This document shows, one piece after another, positions 1 to 24,325 of a stretch of DNA of 64,000 nt (position 1 is the first letter of the stretch; each line of letters starts with the position of its first letter). A program made the position numbers and the translations under genes. The DNA is taken from contig NC_059294.1 of NCBI RefSeq assembly GCF_017591435.1, forward strand, positions 706,001-770,000. Direction: 5' to 3'. Below the pieces are notes generated by a model. The model searched no databases, had not been told where the DNA came from, and was given only the letters and a program-made list of their open reading frames with translations. Source of the stretch: Portunus trituberculatus. Its lineage: Eukaryota > Arthropoda > Malacostraca > Decapoda > Portunidae.

Positions 1-106
1 ACCAACGCACACCAGCAGGTGACGAGATATCCCCGAACTATAGTGTTATTTTCCCTCCTGACGATGCAAAGCAAACACAAGATGCTGTAAAGGCAGCTGA
101 GGGCTG

Positions 107-150
<44 letters not shown>

Positions 151-1019
151 AAGACTCGCGCCGCCTAATACAGGAAGATAAGGAACAGGTAAACACGAGG
201 CGGCCAGCACGGGAACACCATATGGAGGGCAGCGTCCCGTCGCCTGGAAAAAGAAATCTCACTGTTCAATGTTTATCATGGCCATTATCGCATTCTCCCT
301 CCCCTTACCAGTTCACAGCCTCCTGAATACCCGCCTCATTTCTTCTCGTCTCCATGAAAAGTCATCAAGAACAACAATAGTGACCCGTAGATGTATTAGC
401 ATTGTACGTCGATTACCTGACGCCCGGATGGAGCCGGTCCTGTGGTAATCGTCATCAGCTGCCGTGTGACCAAACCCACCAAAGTTATTATATACGTATA
501 TTCTATAAGGGACGACATCGGTCACAAGCACTAAATAGTTCAAATAAGTATATGATAATGATAGTAATTATAAGGTATTTAAAAATGAGACAGTAGTCTT
601 CCTTTAAATAATGCGCTCACTTCCTTAACGTTGTGGAAAGGATAGACATAATTTTATATGCGACATGATTTCCTGCACTTTGAATATCGGCCGTGTGAGA
701 TCCTTCCCTTCACTCCGTTGCTCAGGGCATGAGTCTATACAGCAAAATGGAGGCCAATATAAGGATTTCCCTAGCTCCGTGGCGGGGAGTGATTAGGAAG
801 ATAGCCCTAGCAAGACCTTTAACTCAATAGACGACGGATCGATTAGCATTAGATGAACGCCATGGGCACAGGTGGGCTCGGAGAGAGAAAAGGAAAGGAC
901 GAGGGATGGCCATAGCGAGCAGCAAAGACTGGCACACAGACCCACAGGGAGACAGCCAAAGACAGATTACCGCAGTGTCTCGTGAGTCAGCACTCAGCGC
1001 CCTCCAGCGTCTGAGTAAC

Positions 1020-1022
<3 letters not shown>
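1..1022. other. Intergenic stretch, no gene recognised
   Basis: Apart from a (GT)n array at about 109-149 the stretch is ordinary mixed sequence with many stops in all frames. I find no conserved protein segment, no convincing exon and no RNA gene. It lies downstream (in element sense) of the minus-strand LINE that ends at about 1053. Confidence 0.5.
109..149. repeat. (GT)n microsatellite
   Basis: About 20 uninterrupted GT units. The ORFs across it on both strands are poly-CV or poly-HT shadows of the repeat. Confidence 0.97.

Positions 1023-1053
<31 letters not shown>
1023..1053. repeat. (AG)n microsatellite at a LINE 3' end
   Basis: About 15 AG units. It directly abuts the 3' end of the minus-strand LINE next to it, so on the element's sense strand the LINE ends in a (CT)n tract. 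Confidence 0.95.
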
Positions 1054-1056
<3 letters not shown>

Positions 1057-3510
1057 ATTACATTTATTGCCATTGATGAAATACAAGACAAATGGATGAG
1101 GTAGATGTCTATCCACACCCAAATCACATCAGAATTACCAACGAATTACACATCACATTATCTAAATAAATGAAAAAAAGACTAGCAAGTCATTGTGGAG
1201 GAACAAAATCCTTACAAACATGCAATATTTCATCCTTATTATTCCGCAGCATCCATATATATTTGATCAGTCACATCATTAATGTCGTCATTCCTAATAC
1301 TATCACCACAACAACAGTATAACACATTGTGCTCCAAAGTGTGACCATTTGCCTCTCCACACACTCTACACTGCCTCCTCAACAGTAAATACATCCTTTT
1401 ATTGCCAATAGTATTTGTATCCCAAACGCATCCTCATGACAACCACATCTCGGCGTGTTCCTGCTCTACCATAAGTTACATTAGTATGATCCCTAACCTT
1501 AACATAATGCCAAAACGGATTACTATTGTTATGTTCTTCTATCATTCTGGATTCATCCATCCAACGCTGTTCCTGTTTAACAAGTCCACGAATCTGTTTT
1601 ATTGATAAATGACAAAGTACACCAATGGTATTTCTCTCGCTCCCACACTGCTAATACATCAGCTATTTCATTCTGAGGAATACCAACATGAGAACGAATC
1701 CAATAGAATTTTATTTTGTGCTCTTTCATGAGGCTCCTATACATTGAGCCACTATCTCCTCATATACAGGACTTCTACTTGTCATTGATTCTAACGCTGG
1801 TCTGCTGTCAACAAAAATATGAACATCCTTATTCTTCCCTTGTACTAGAGTGAGAGCAATGTATATAGCCTACAATTCAGCCTGTGTTGAAGATACGCCA
1901 TCAGACAATCTGAGCGTGATTGTACTCTCACAACTATTTTACCATTCGTCATACTCACACATCAATGCACCACATCCAGCTTACTTATGTCCACAGCCTC
2001 CTCCTCCCATGGGGGAGTGGACATCACATTTGGTCTAGCCCTTAAAAGACAACACAACTGTGCAACATTGCAACTGATCATATGTTCTTTGACATTCCTT
2101 ACAAAAGGAGATTTACATTTTCTCTCACACTGCAATACTCTGAGTACTTCCGACTGTCCATTTTGTCTGACATATTTCATAACACTTTTCACATTAAGCT
2201 CCTGTATTCTGTCATAAACTGTGGATAAATTTAACTCCAGTCACATAGCATCAGTTATAGCGTTACGTTGACAACCAAGTATAGTCCTCATTTTGCAAAA
2301 GTTCAAGTCTGTGTATGCGTCTCTTTCCCATAACTGATAAGCATGGCGCAGCATAGTCTATGACTGACCTCACAGTGCTGACATACATCATTCGAAGGAC
2401 AGGACGCCAGCACCACGCCCTGAGCTTGACAACGCACGTAGCGGCTGTAGTCTTCTCTGATCGACGCCTCAATATGCCGCATTCAGCTTCCTTGGCAGTC
2501 CTGTTATATCCTATATACATTCCGAGGTATTTGTTTTCTTGCACCCTTTCTAATGATTTACCATTTAGTGCTAGTGTAACATTTCTGTGACATCTACATT
2601 GATACTTAGTTTTTTGCTTATTAACAACCAGTCCCAGATATGTGCAGTTACTATACAGTTTATTCAGAACAACCTGCATCTTAGCTACAGTTGGAGATTG
2701 GATCAATATGTCATCTGCATAAATTATAGGCATCACATCAGGAGGATATTCATCCTTTGCAATCCAATTCATCAAAACATTAAATAAAGTGGGACTTAGA
2801 ACTCCTCCTTGGGGTGTCCCAACTCAAAATGTTTGAGGGCTGAAAACTTTCCACCAAACCAAACCCTTGCATATCTATCACTAAGACAGTTAGATATCCA
2901 GCCCAACATTTTTCTAGACACACCAAGATTTCCCAGTTCTTGCAATATAATTTGGCTATTTGCTTTATCAAAAGCACCCTGAAGATCAACAAAAACTCTA
3001 CATTCATCTTTAGAATTTGACAGACAAGAAATAGTGCAATCTGAACTGCTTTTCCCTTTGAGAAAACCATACATATTACTGGAAATTTTATCATCAATCA
3101 GATATAATAACCTATTAAGTATTATCTTCATCATCTTGCACATGCAAGATGTCAAAGACACCGGCCAGTAGCTCCCGTTACCTTTAGGGACTGGAATAAC
3201 AATAGCTTCCTTCCATTTCATTGGTAGTTTCCCTGAACTAAAACTCATGCTGAATAAATACGAGTATATTAAAGGACCCTTCTCGATACTCGCTAACCAA
3301 TTCAGAATGCCAGAAGTAATTCCGTCCGTACCAGGTGCATCGGATTTACCCTTTTTAACTCCTGCCAGTAGTTCTTCCCTTGTTATGGAAGCACATGATG
3401 AGTCACATCTAATACAAGTATTGATGAATACATTCCTCTCACCCTCATGATCTCGTAGCTCCGTGATAACAGCCTCAGGTAAAGATGAACTGCATGTGTC
3501 CATTTATCTA
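1054..3510 (-). mobile_element. Degenerate I-type LINE with reverse transcriptase and RNase H
   Basis: Minus-strand reading gives a non-LTR reverse transcriptase in pieces. The segment at 3503-2796 carries APGTDGI, the VIPVPKGN region and the FVDLQGAFDKA motif of the RT palm. The segment at 2775-2263 carries the catalytic box IIYADDILI and then KYLGMYIG. Further 3' (about 1960-1700) the minus strand reads TQAELYAIYIAL and HIFVDSRPAL, which match the Glu and second Asp motifs of RNase H. A C-terminal RNase H after the RT is typical of I-superfamily LINEs. Frameshifts near 2780-2820 and stops in the RNase H part show it is dead. No endonuclease is visible upstream, so the copy is probably 5' truncated near 3.5-3.6 kb. 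An AATAAA-like run sits just before the (CT)n tail. Confidence 0.85.
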
Positions 3511-3637
3511 TCAAGTCATCTGCTACTTTCTGTGAGTCCCCTGCTAGATGTAATATAGTAAACGAGTGACCTCGTCATATGTCGCAAGGCCTCCTGTCAC
3601 TCGTCTTTCCTATGTATTCAAAACACTTATCTCTTTC

Positions 3638-4502
<865 letters not shown>

Positions 4503-7500
4503 ATGTCTGGACTGCTGGTAAGTCTTTCTCTCTCTTTTTTCCTGTTTATTTACTCCCACACTTGTCCAGGAATGTTATTTGAGGGCATGAGTGAGTGAGT
4601 GTCTCCTAATATTGGTGTTGAGGTGACGGGGAGGCGTGGTGATGACTGGTAATAGAAAAAGTGGTTGTGTAGAAGTTAAAGTGTTGACGTGGTGTGTGGG
4701 AAGGCTGTGTACTGTGGTGGTATGTGGGAAGGCTGTGTGCTGTGGTGGTGTGTGGGAAGGATATGTACTGTGGTGGTGTGTGGGAAGGTTGTGTGCTGTA
4801 ATGGTGTGTGGGAAGGTTGTGTACTGTGGTGGTGTGTGAGAAGGCTGTGTGCTGTGGTGGTGTGTGGGGAGGCTGTGTACTGTGGTGATGTGTGGGAAGG
4901 GTATGTACTGTGGTGGTGTGTGGGAAGGCTGTGTACTGTGGTGATGTGTGGGAAGGCTGTGTGCTGTGGTGGTGTGTGGGAAGGCTGTGTGGTGTGGTGG
5001 TTTGGTGTAGATGAGGAGTAGGAAAGGTTGTCCATCAGATCTCTTAACTTTTTGGAATTAGGTAATGACAAATAAAGATATTGTATAATTAAACTGTAGC
5101 ATTAATGGTAAGTGTGTGTGTGTGTGTCATTGGAATTAAAAATATTGCTGGATAGTTTGGTTTGCCATAGTGAGAGACAGGTATAATTCTGTAATAATAG
5201 ATCTATATCTGAGCCTACAACTTTGTCATTGATGGAATTGCATTGGTAGGTTGGTAGTATACAGGGCATGTCATGTGTAGGCCTGACATGTTGCAGCTTC
5301 CCTTATTTTGCAGTGTGGCATCCTCCATCCTGCAATATGTAGATGTGATGGCTGGTTTTGTTGCAGCTTTCCTTATATTTCTCTGATGGTTCCAGGAGCC
5401 CACCCTGTACATCATCAAAGGCATTGCCATCCTGGACAATGATGGTAACAGACTGCTGGCTAAGTACTACGACCCTTCCGTCTTCTCTGGGGTGAAGGAA
5501 GAACGCAAGTTTGAGAAGAACCTTTTCCAGAAGACTCATCGTGCCAATGCTGAAGTGATCATGCTGGACAGACTCACCTGTGTCTATCGCTCCAATGTGG
5601 ATCTCTTCTTCTATGTCATGGGCATGTCCTATGAGAACGAGGTGTGTGTTTGTTGGTGTATAGAATTATTTTAGCATTTCTCTTACAAGTTCTGTCTCCC
5701 ATATGGTAGGTGGGGCGCCCCCATCATCCACCACCTAGTGTTTGTTGCTTCACTCAGGTAACAAACATGAGGTGTACCTTAAATAGTTTATAGTATATCT
5801 GTAAGCTATTTTCACGCTGGGTGGTAACCTTACAACCAACCCCACCCTGTGGGTGGTTGGCCTCCCAGGGTGTGAGGTCATAAAACTTTGCCCGAGCTAT
5901 TCTCTACATTCCTCCTTCTTTTCTCTTTTTCTATTTCATAGGAGTGGGTTTGCAGAGATTCCACAGTCGTGCATCCGACCTTCAGTCTCTGTGCCACTTC
6001 TCCTCCCTCTGGTTGATGCGACCCAGAACTTTTTTTTTTTTTTTTCTTCTTTCCCTTTCTTTCTCGCAATCCCACGTTGTGTAGGCAGGACAAAGGGATG
6101 AATGGTGGCAGCGATTTTTTCCTTCTTTTCTTTTGCCACTGCTACTGTCAGGTCCCCATGTAATTGGCGACCTGGGGTATACCATAATAATTGCCTTGCC
6201 TGGTGTTGCGGCTCCTCCAGGTGGACCTTTTATTCCGCTGTGTTTTCTTTTTATGGAGTTTCATTTTATTTAATTTTCCTCATTACCCTTAGTGGTGATG
6301 TTCACCCTAATCCCGGTCCTCGTAATAACTGTTGTAAGGCCTTATACATTAATATTCGGGGCCTAAAGGCCAACTTGCAAGACGTTGCAGTTGCGTCCTC
6401 CAAATATGATATAATTTTTGTTCAGAGACTCTTGTTTCGAGCTTCAGGCATGTTTCTGAGATTCTGATTCCTAATTTCAAGAGGCCTCTTCTTCTGAGGC
6501 GTGATTCTATCCCTAGAGCTCGGGGGATGTGTATATACTTACGTCCAGCATGCAGCGCTTCACGCATTACCAAATTTGAGTGTGGCTGTCATGAAATGAT
6601 GCTGGTTAAAATTTGCAGTCGTTTTAATAACTACTATATCTTCTCTGTATATAGAAATCCCGATCTTGATGATTCTATTTATGACTGTTTGCTAAATTCT
6701 ATGGCATCTATTCAAGAATCAGACCCTAAAGCTTCCTTTGTTTTTGTTGGTGATGTTAATGCACATCATCAGGATTGGTTGAACTCCGTTTCTCAAACAA
6801 ATCAACATGGTCGGGCTGCTCTAGATTTTAGTAACCTCACCGGTTGTGAGCAGATCGTTCATAGCCCAACTCACGTCTCGGGTAATTGCCTTGATCTTCT
6901 TTTACAGACGCCCCCTCTGCAGTAACTTTGCAGGTCGTCCCTCCCCTTGGTAGCACAGACCACTCTGGCTTGTCTTTCAATATTCAAACTTCATTTCCTA
7001 TTCCGGACGAGCCAATATCGCGGAAAGTATTTCTAAAGTCACGAGCCAATTGGACTGGTGTCATTGCCGATTTTAACAACATTGTATGGCGGGAAATTTT
7101 ACATTCTGATAGTCCAATTGATTCCCTTAACAGTGTTTTACTTAACATTAGTGAAAGAAGAATTCCTTCTAAAATAATTCGAAGTCGTCGCAAGGACAGT
7201 GCCTGGTTTAATGATGACTGCAGGCGTGCTCAGCGTGGAAAACAGGTTGCTTATTGTGAATGGTCCCGACTGCGTTCACCTGAATCATGGGAAAATTACG
7301 TTCGTCTGCGTTTATTTGCCCAACGTACATATTCTAGCGCACAGGATGAGTACAATGAACACCTTAAAAATGTTCTGATTGGCACCTCCCAACCACACTC
7401 ATGGTGGTCAGCTTTAAAGCAATCACTCTTTGGTGTGGACTCAAGTTTACCTCCTCTGTCATGTACTGACGGTTCAATCTGCCATAATTCTAAGGACAAA

Positions 7501-9717
7501 GCCAATCTTTTAGCTTCCGTTTTAACTCGAAACAAAGTGATGAAGAGTTTGATCTGCCGTCTTGTCCCCAGGACATTAAATTACACTCCATTGCCTTTAA
7601 GTCCTCCGAAATCTTAAGATATCTTAATGAGTTAGACTCATTCGGGGGTTGTGATCCTTTGGGTTTTCTGCCTCTTTTTTACAAAAAGATTGCTTCTCCT
7701 CTCGCTCCAAAATTGGCAGTTATTTTTAGAGCTCTTTTTCGTAAGGGTTCTTTTCCGGTATGCTGGCGTACTGCAAATGTTACCCCTATTCCAAAGGGAT
7801 CTTCATCCTCCATTCACCCCGGTGACTATAGACCCATTTCCATAACCCCGGTGTTATCTAAGATTTTTGAGCGCCTGCTGGCCAAGCGTCTCAATCGTTT
7901 TTTAGATATTAATAATTTGTTGCCATCTAGTCAGTTTGGTTTTAGAAAAGGTCTCAGTACTTCTGATGCTCTCGTTTGCATAACGCACGACATGCAAGCT
8001 GCCCTTGATGCTGGTCATGAATCTAGAGTAATTTCACTTGATTTTAGTTCTGCATTTGATCGTGTTAATCATAGAGCCCTTTTATCGAAAGTTAGATCTA
8101 TTGGTATTGGTGGCCGCGTCCATCAAGTTCTGTCAGAGTTCCTAACGAGTCGAAGGCAGCGTGTGACTGTTGATGGCTGCCTTAGTTCTTTTAGTCCAGT
8201 TGTATCCGGTGTTCCGCAGGGAAGTGTTCTGGGACCTCTTCTTTTATTATTTATACATCTGACATGTGGTGTGGGATTGAATCTAATATGGTTGCTTATG
8301 CTGATGACACCACTATATATGCGACAATTCCTTCCCCACAGGATAGGCAGAGAGTCGCTAATGTACTCACTCAAGATGTTTCAAGGATTCTGTCATGGTG
8401 TGATCGGTGGGGTATGAAACTGAACCCGAGTAAATCCCATAGTATGGTTATTAGCAGATCAAGGACACCTTTCCCAGTTCACCCTGATATTGTTGTCAAC
8501 GAAGTACCTATTCCTAATTGTTCGTCTCTGAAGTTACTCGGAGTCACCCTTGATCCCAAACTTACTTTTGAGTTGCACTTGCGTTCACTTGCATCATCAG
8601 TCTCATGTAAAGTTGGTTTGTTACGCAAATGTAGGCGGATATATTCCTCTGATGATATTGTAAGAAATTGCTTTTACTCTTTCATACTGCCTCATTTTGA
8701 ATATTGTCACTCTGTGTGGATCTCTGCAGCAGAGTCTCACTTAAAGCTTTTAGATAGAGCATTCAACCAGATTAAATTTCTTCTTCCTAATCTTGAGATT
8801 AATCTTCGGCATCGTCGTTTGGTTGGATCATTGTCCTATTTCTTCAAAATCATGTCTAATTCCAACCACCCGTTGCATTGTCATTTGCCTGCCCCTTCAC
8901 TACCAGCACGTGCTACAAGACAATCCTTGATCATGAATGACCGTTCCTTGTCTGTGAATCGATGTAATACTTCACAATTTTCCCGGTGTTTTATCCCAGT
9001 ATCTGCTAGACTCTGGAATACAATTCCCAACGAGATTGTTAATTCTAGTAACATTGAAGCATTTAAAAACGTGTGAATACCTTTCTTCTCTCTGAACTCA
9101 CTACCTCTTAGATCTCTACCAATCTTCCTATTCTGTTGTTCATTCCTGTTACTTCCTTTCACTTATCGGTGAGGTGCCGCCCACTGGGCCTTTGGGTTTA
9201 TGCAGTTATGCTTTCCAGTGGGTCGCCTTCATTGACCTCATAATAATAATAATAATATGTTGTCAAATGTGATGAAAGTTTGGTTTTGGATTCAATAATG
9301 TTCAGAGTGTGAGTGAACTGCTTTTGCATTGTTGCATTTTATTTGAGAGTTTTGTTAATATGTTATTGTCATCATAAGAATTAATATTTTTTGTAAGTTT
9401 TGTTGCTTCATGCCTCATCTGCTTTGAAGTAATGAATGGACTTTGCTGTTCATTGCAAGTTGTCCTGATCTTGAGCTTCCGTTACTGTGATGCTAATGGT
9501 CATCATAATACATCCAAGTTTTAATGTTGCTGTGAAGAAAAGAATTTGTATTTTAGTATCCCTTATGTAAATGTTTGTATGAGAGAGAGAGAGAGAGAGA
9601 GAGAGAACCTACAATTAATAGTGGGGATCTGTTGTCACCAGCAAGTGAGACAGAAGCTGGAAACTACAACGGGAGCGGTGAGTTGTGAGTGAGATTTGGT
9701 GATGGGTGTGTGATGGG

Positions 9718-9783
<66 letters not shown>

Positions 9784-9896
9784 CTTTATATTTAGGATTT
9801 TATAACACTAAACCGTCCTTATTTCTACAGCACTGAAGTACAGCCTTGTTTTTGTGTGGATGTACGGGTTATGAAGGTTTATCTTTGCACTGATTG

Positions 9897-9981
<85 letters not shown>

Positions 9982-10447
9982 ACCATTTGTTATGCAGCCA
10001 CAGTCACCTGCTGGCCTCTTAGCACAACCAGTCATTCCATTACTGAGAGAGTTAAGCGTTCATAGTGACTGATATTAAGATAGGATAGCAGGACAGCAAG
10101 GTCTCAACCCTTGGCTTACATCCTGTTCTTACTTGCGCTAGGTGAACAGGCCTCCATATTAAGAGGCTCACCCATCTGCCTCACCACTTACAAGATTTGA
10201 GCTCAAGCCTTCTCAGTTGTGAGCCGAGCATGTGTGTGTGTGTGTGTTTTCTTGCTTGCTCTCTTACCTATTTATATTTGTGTTAATATTAAACTATAGA
10301 AATCTAATTGAAAAGGCAAACATATACATTTTATCGAGACATAGCATTGTATTTTTTTTTCTGGTCTGTGTTCTTATGTAACTTTTATTCTTCTTCCAGG
10401 TGTTGCAGTCAGCCCGGGAACAATTGAAGTGGTCATTGCTAAAGTGA
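4503..10447 (+). CDS. COPZ1: Coatomer subunit zeta (COPI coat), incomplete exon set
   Basis: Coatomer zeta is the small adaptin-like subunit of the COPI coat for Golgi-to-ER and intra-Golgi vesicles; it pairs with gamma-COP. Exon 1 is 4503-4517 (MSGLL, then GTAAGT). Exon 2 is 5396-5641 (82 codons) and contains LDNDGNRLLAKYYD, FEKNLFQKTHRANAEV and FFYVMGMSYENE, close to animal zeta-COP residues about 6-90. The last exon is 10400-10447 and reads VLQSAREQLKWSLLK then stop, the family C-terminus. All three exons are phase 0. The central 75 or so codons of the family (following the conserved YENE) are not found between 5641 and 10400, where a LINE and long microsatellites now lie. Either those exons were lost in assembly or deletion, or the locus is a damaged copy. 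Identity is sure; completeness is not. AATAAA at 11324 and 11415 are possible polyadenylation signals. Confidence 0.85.
4689..5010. repeat. 28-bp minisatellite in COPZ intron 1
   Basis: About eleven tandem copies of a 28-bp GT-rich unit built on GTGTGTGGGAAGGCTGTGT. Units vary by a few substitutions. Because 28 is not a multiple of three and the unit lacks stops in several frames, both strands show ORFs above 100 codons that are not genes. Confidence 0.93.
5111..5128. repeat. Short (GT)n tract
   Basis: About nine GT units within COPZ intron 1. Confidence 0.85.
5850..9256 (+). mobile_element. Decayed CR1/jockey-group LINE with 2A-like motif
   Basis: The plus strand carries an APE endonuclease and a reverse transcriptase broken by frameshifts. 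At 6297-6320 lies a 2A-like motif, DVHPNPGP, just ahead of the endonuclease start (ALYINIRGLKANLQD). The endonuclease continues at 6527-6925 with VYRNPD and FVFVGDVNAHHQDW, then STDHSG at about 6952. The RT spans about 7659-8450, with DYRPISITPVLSKIFERLL, FGFRKGLSTSDAL, VISLDFSSAFDRVNH, GVPQGSVLGPLL and YADDTTIYA. The C-terminal LINE tail ends near 9076 (ARLWNTIPNEIV). A (TAA)n tail at 9239-9256 marks the 3' end. At least four frameshifts exist (near 6430, 6925, 7540 and 8260). It is inserted between COPZ exon 2 and the last exon, in the same orientation as the gene. The 5' boundary is uncertain and could be as early as 5700. Confidence 0.88.
9721..9780. repeat. (TC)n microsatellite
   Basis: Sixty bases of uninterrupted TC. 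Confidence 0.97.
9899..9980. repeat. (GT)n microsatellite
   Basis: About 41 uninterrupted GT units. Confidence 0.97.
10075..10205 (-). mobile_element. Degraded SINE-like repeat (second copy at 18.7-18.9 kb)
   Basis: The segment shares AAGGTCTCAACCC, TTACATCCTGTTCTTACT and CTAGGTGAACAGG with the better copy at 18665-18895. Spacing is similar, so both derive from one interspersed family. The orientation label follows the better copy, whose GC-rich head is on the minus strand. Confidence 0.55.
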
Positions 10448-10592
10448 AACCGTCATGTTGGCTCCCTTATCTGCCCTTCCCCCAACACACACCCTGCCCC
10501 TAGTGACACACACACATACCTGCATCTAGTGAACAGCTTGCATCAGGTGCTCATACAGAAAACTATTTATGTAGATTCATTCTGACGTTTTA

Positions 10593-10674
<82 letters not shown>

Positions 10675-11695
10675 TCCCCATTTTGTAGGTTCCCATTTGC
10701 TTTGATTTTTTTTTTTTTTTTTTTTTTTTTTTCCACAATTAACACATTCCTGGGTATTTTTCACTGAAAATGATCAGTTTTGTTGTTGATTATGTACTGA
10801 GTGTCATACAAAGGAGGTAGATGGTTAGTAGAGGTGTTTGCTTTCATATGATGTTGAAAATATTCTAAATAACTAGTTACATTTCACTATTTGTAAGATT
10901 TTTTTCAGTGTAGAGAAATGTTAATCTCTGAAGGTCAATGAAAGACATTCAAAATTTCAGTGGTCATAATCTAAATCCAACTGAACAAAACTATTGTTTT
11001 ATAATACAAGTAAGATGTATTTTGGATTATTATGGAAAGTACAAGAAACTTGTTAGTACAGTCAGCAAATGGAGTCATAGTTTCTTTGCAGCACAATGTG
11101 TCCATCTCACTTGCAATCTAAAGGCTTCAAGTCAGACCGTCTCCTAACAGTTTCTTGATGTTAGAGGCAGCAGTCTCATGCAGTCTTAATCTGGCACCTT
11201 ATCACCTTATAATGCTGCAAATATTACTGATTTAAGTCAAGAATCAACTGCCACTTTTCGACATTTTCACAAGTGTTGTTAAAAGTATATTTGATTAATT
11301 GGCAAATAGGTCTTGGTGTATCAAATAAATCTATGATGCATCTCACAAAATGTTTAAGTAATATAGAATCAGTCTTGTTATGGCAGATGACATATATGTG
11401 CAAGACTGAAAATCAATAAAAAGTTGGGTTCTCCAAGAAAGAGTTATGATTTTTTTTTTAAGTTAATATTAAGATAATGTAGCCAATGTAAGGCAGAAGA
11501 AAAGGTATGAACTGACTTGCTAAGGCACACTGCAATCTTAGGTATCATTCTGTGAATATAGAGATTTATTTAGAGAAGGAAATGAAAACCAGAATAATGT
11601 TTTGTTAACCAAATAAATTAACTTTTTTTTATGTACTTTTTCTGTCCCACAAAGAATGACAGGTAAGAGTCTACACTTAGGGGGATACCCTGTCA

Positions 11696-11698
<3 letters not shown>
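10448..11698 (+). other. COPZ 3' UTR and downstream spacer
   Basis: AT-rich, without coding signal. Holds (TA)n at 10597-10670, a T-run at 10707-10731 and two AATAAA hexamers (11324-11329 and 11415-11420) that could end the COPZ transcript. Confidence 0.5.
10597..10670. repeat. (TA)n microsatellite
   Basis: About 37 TA units in the probable COPZ 3' UTR or just past it. Confidence 0.97.
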
Positions 11699-11760
<62 letters not shown>

Positions 11761-11832
11761 TTTAGATGAGAGTAACAGGTAAAGAAAGAGAGAAAAAACT
11801 TAAGATAAAAACTGATGGACAGATGTTTAAGG

Positions 11833-11880
<48 letters not shown>

Positions 11881-11944
11881 GATGAGAGTAACAGGTAAAG
11901 AAAGAGAGAAAAAACTTAGATAAAACTGATGGACAGATGTTTAA

Positions 11945-11987
<43 letters not shown>
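11699..11987. repeat. Nested tandem duplication: (TC)n plus about 72-bp unique segment
   Basis: Three (TC)n blocks (11699-11758, 11836-11876, 11949-11987) alternate with two almost identical unique segments (about 11759-11835 and 11877-11948). The unique segments begin TTTTAGATGAGAGTAACAGG. The second lacks a few bases of the first. The period is about 117 bp. Confidence 0.93.
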
Positions 11988-11990
<3 letters not shown>

Positions 11991-12499
11991 GTATTGTGTG
12001 AACTTCTGTAATTCAGATTTTTTTCCGACTGTGACAGCTAGTGAGGGAACTATCCCTGAGACGCTGTTCCCCTCTCTGACCTGCCACCCCAGCTGTTCTG
12101 GACCTCTATAATGACAACGCCGCCGAGGTATGTCAAATGCTATGATGTTTATGTAAAGGCCAGACTATTAATTTAAAACCCGAAGCTAAACCATCCATAC
12201 GTAGGAAGGGAGAGAGCGAAACTGACGTTCTTTTTCGGCCCACTTCAGGTGCCAGCAAGACTTCCAGAACAGAGAAAAACAATTATATAAAACCTGCAAA
12301 AGAAGTATAGATAAACTTCTGCGAAAGAGAATTAAATAGACCTCCTGTCACCATTCGGAATGAGTAAAATTAATGTAAGCGAACCGAATCGCGCCAGCTT
12401 TCAACTCGAGTGTCAGTGTCACCAATACACAGTACACAGAAAGTGGACACGTGAGGCGGAGGCGAGTGGCCGTAGCAGCAGCAGGCAGGTTCTTCGAGC
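11988..12499 (+). promoter_or_regulatory. Putative SRA1 promoter and 5' UTR
   Basis: The final part is rich in CpG and carries a CAG run right before the proposed SRA1 start at 12500. There is an in-frame stop just upstream of that start. No specific core promoter element stands out. An exon-like piece ending at 12126 with a GTATGT donor does not fit the SRA1 frame. Confidence 0.35.
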
Positions 12500-23966
<11,467 letters not shown>

Positions 23967-24325
23967 CACTTGAGAAGCAAGATGGAAGGAACACAAGGTA
24001 AAGTTGTTGACCAGGAATTTCTGAATGTTCATAGAGAAAGCACACAAAGGTCAAGGAACATGATAAATAATAACTTTAGTGGCATTTTTTGTAATGTATT
24101 GGTTTCTTGCTAGCTGTGAGGTAGTGTTGGTGGTGGTGGGGTAGGTTTTTGAGTTGCATGTCTCTCCTTTATTTGACAGTATGTATGGACTTAATAGTAT
24201 TTGGGTTTTGTATTACAAATTTTGCAAATCTGAATTATTCAAAAAATTTTGTTTTCCAAACTGTTAATTAGGTGTACCTGGAGTTTTCTCTCCAATCTCA
24301 TCATAATAAAGACAAGTATTACAAA
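23967..24325 (+). other. SRA1 3' UTR
   Basis: Follows the SRA1 stop at 23964-23966. AATAAA at 24305-24310 followed by an A-rich stretch is the likely polyadenylation signal. Confidence 0.6.

Larger units (their letters stand above)
9257..10399. other. COPZ intron remnant with microsatellites and a SINE fragment
   Basis: Contains (AG)n at 9581-9606, (TC)n at 9721-9780, (GT)n at 9899-9980 and a degraded decapod SINE-like segment at about 10075-10200. I read all frames for the missing middle of zeta-COP and found nothing. Confidence 0.6.

Noticed and set aside
4676..5071. 131-codon minus ORF rich in His, Thr and Pro
   Set aside because: It is the antisense of a 28-bp minisatellite in a COPZ intron.
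12060..12126. Exon-like stretch ending in a GTATGT donor
   Set aside because: Considered as SRA1 exon 1 or a missing COPZ exon; the phase and residues fit neither.
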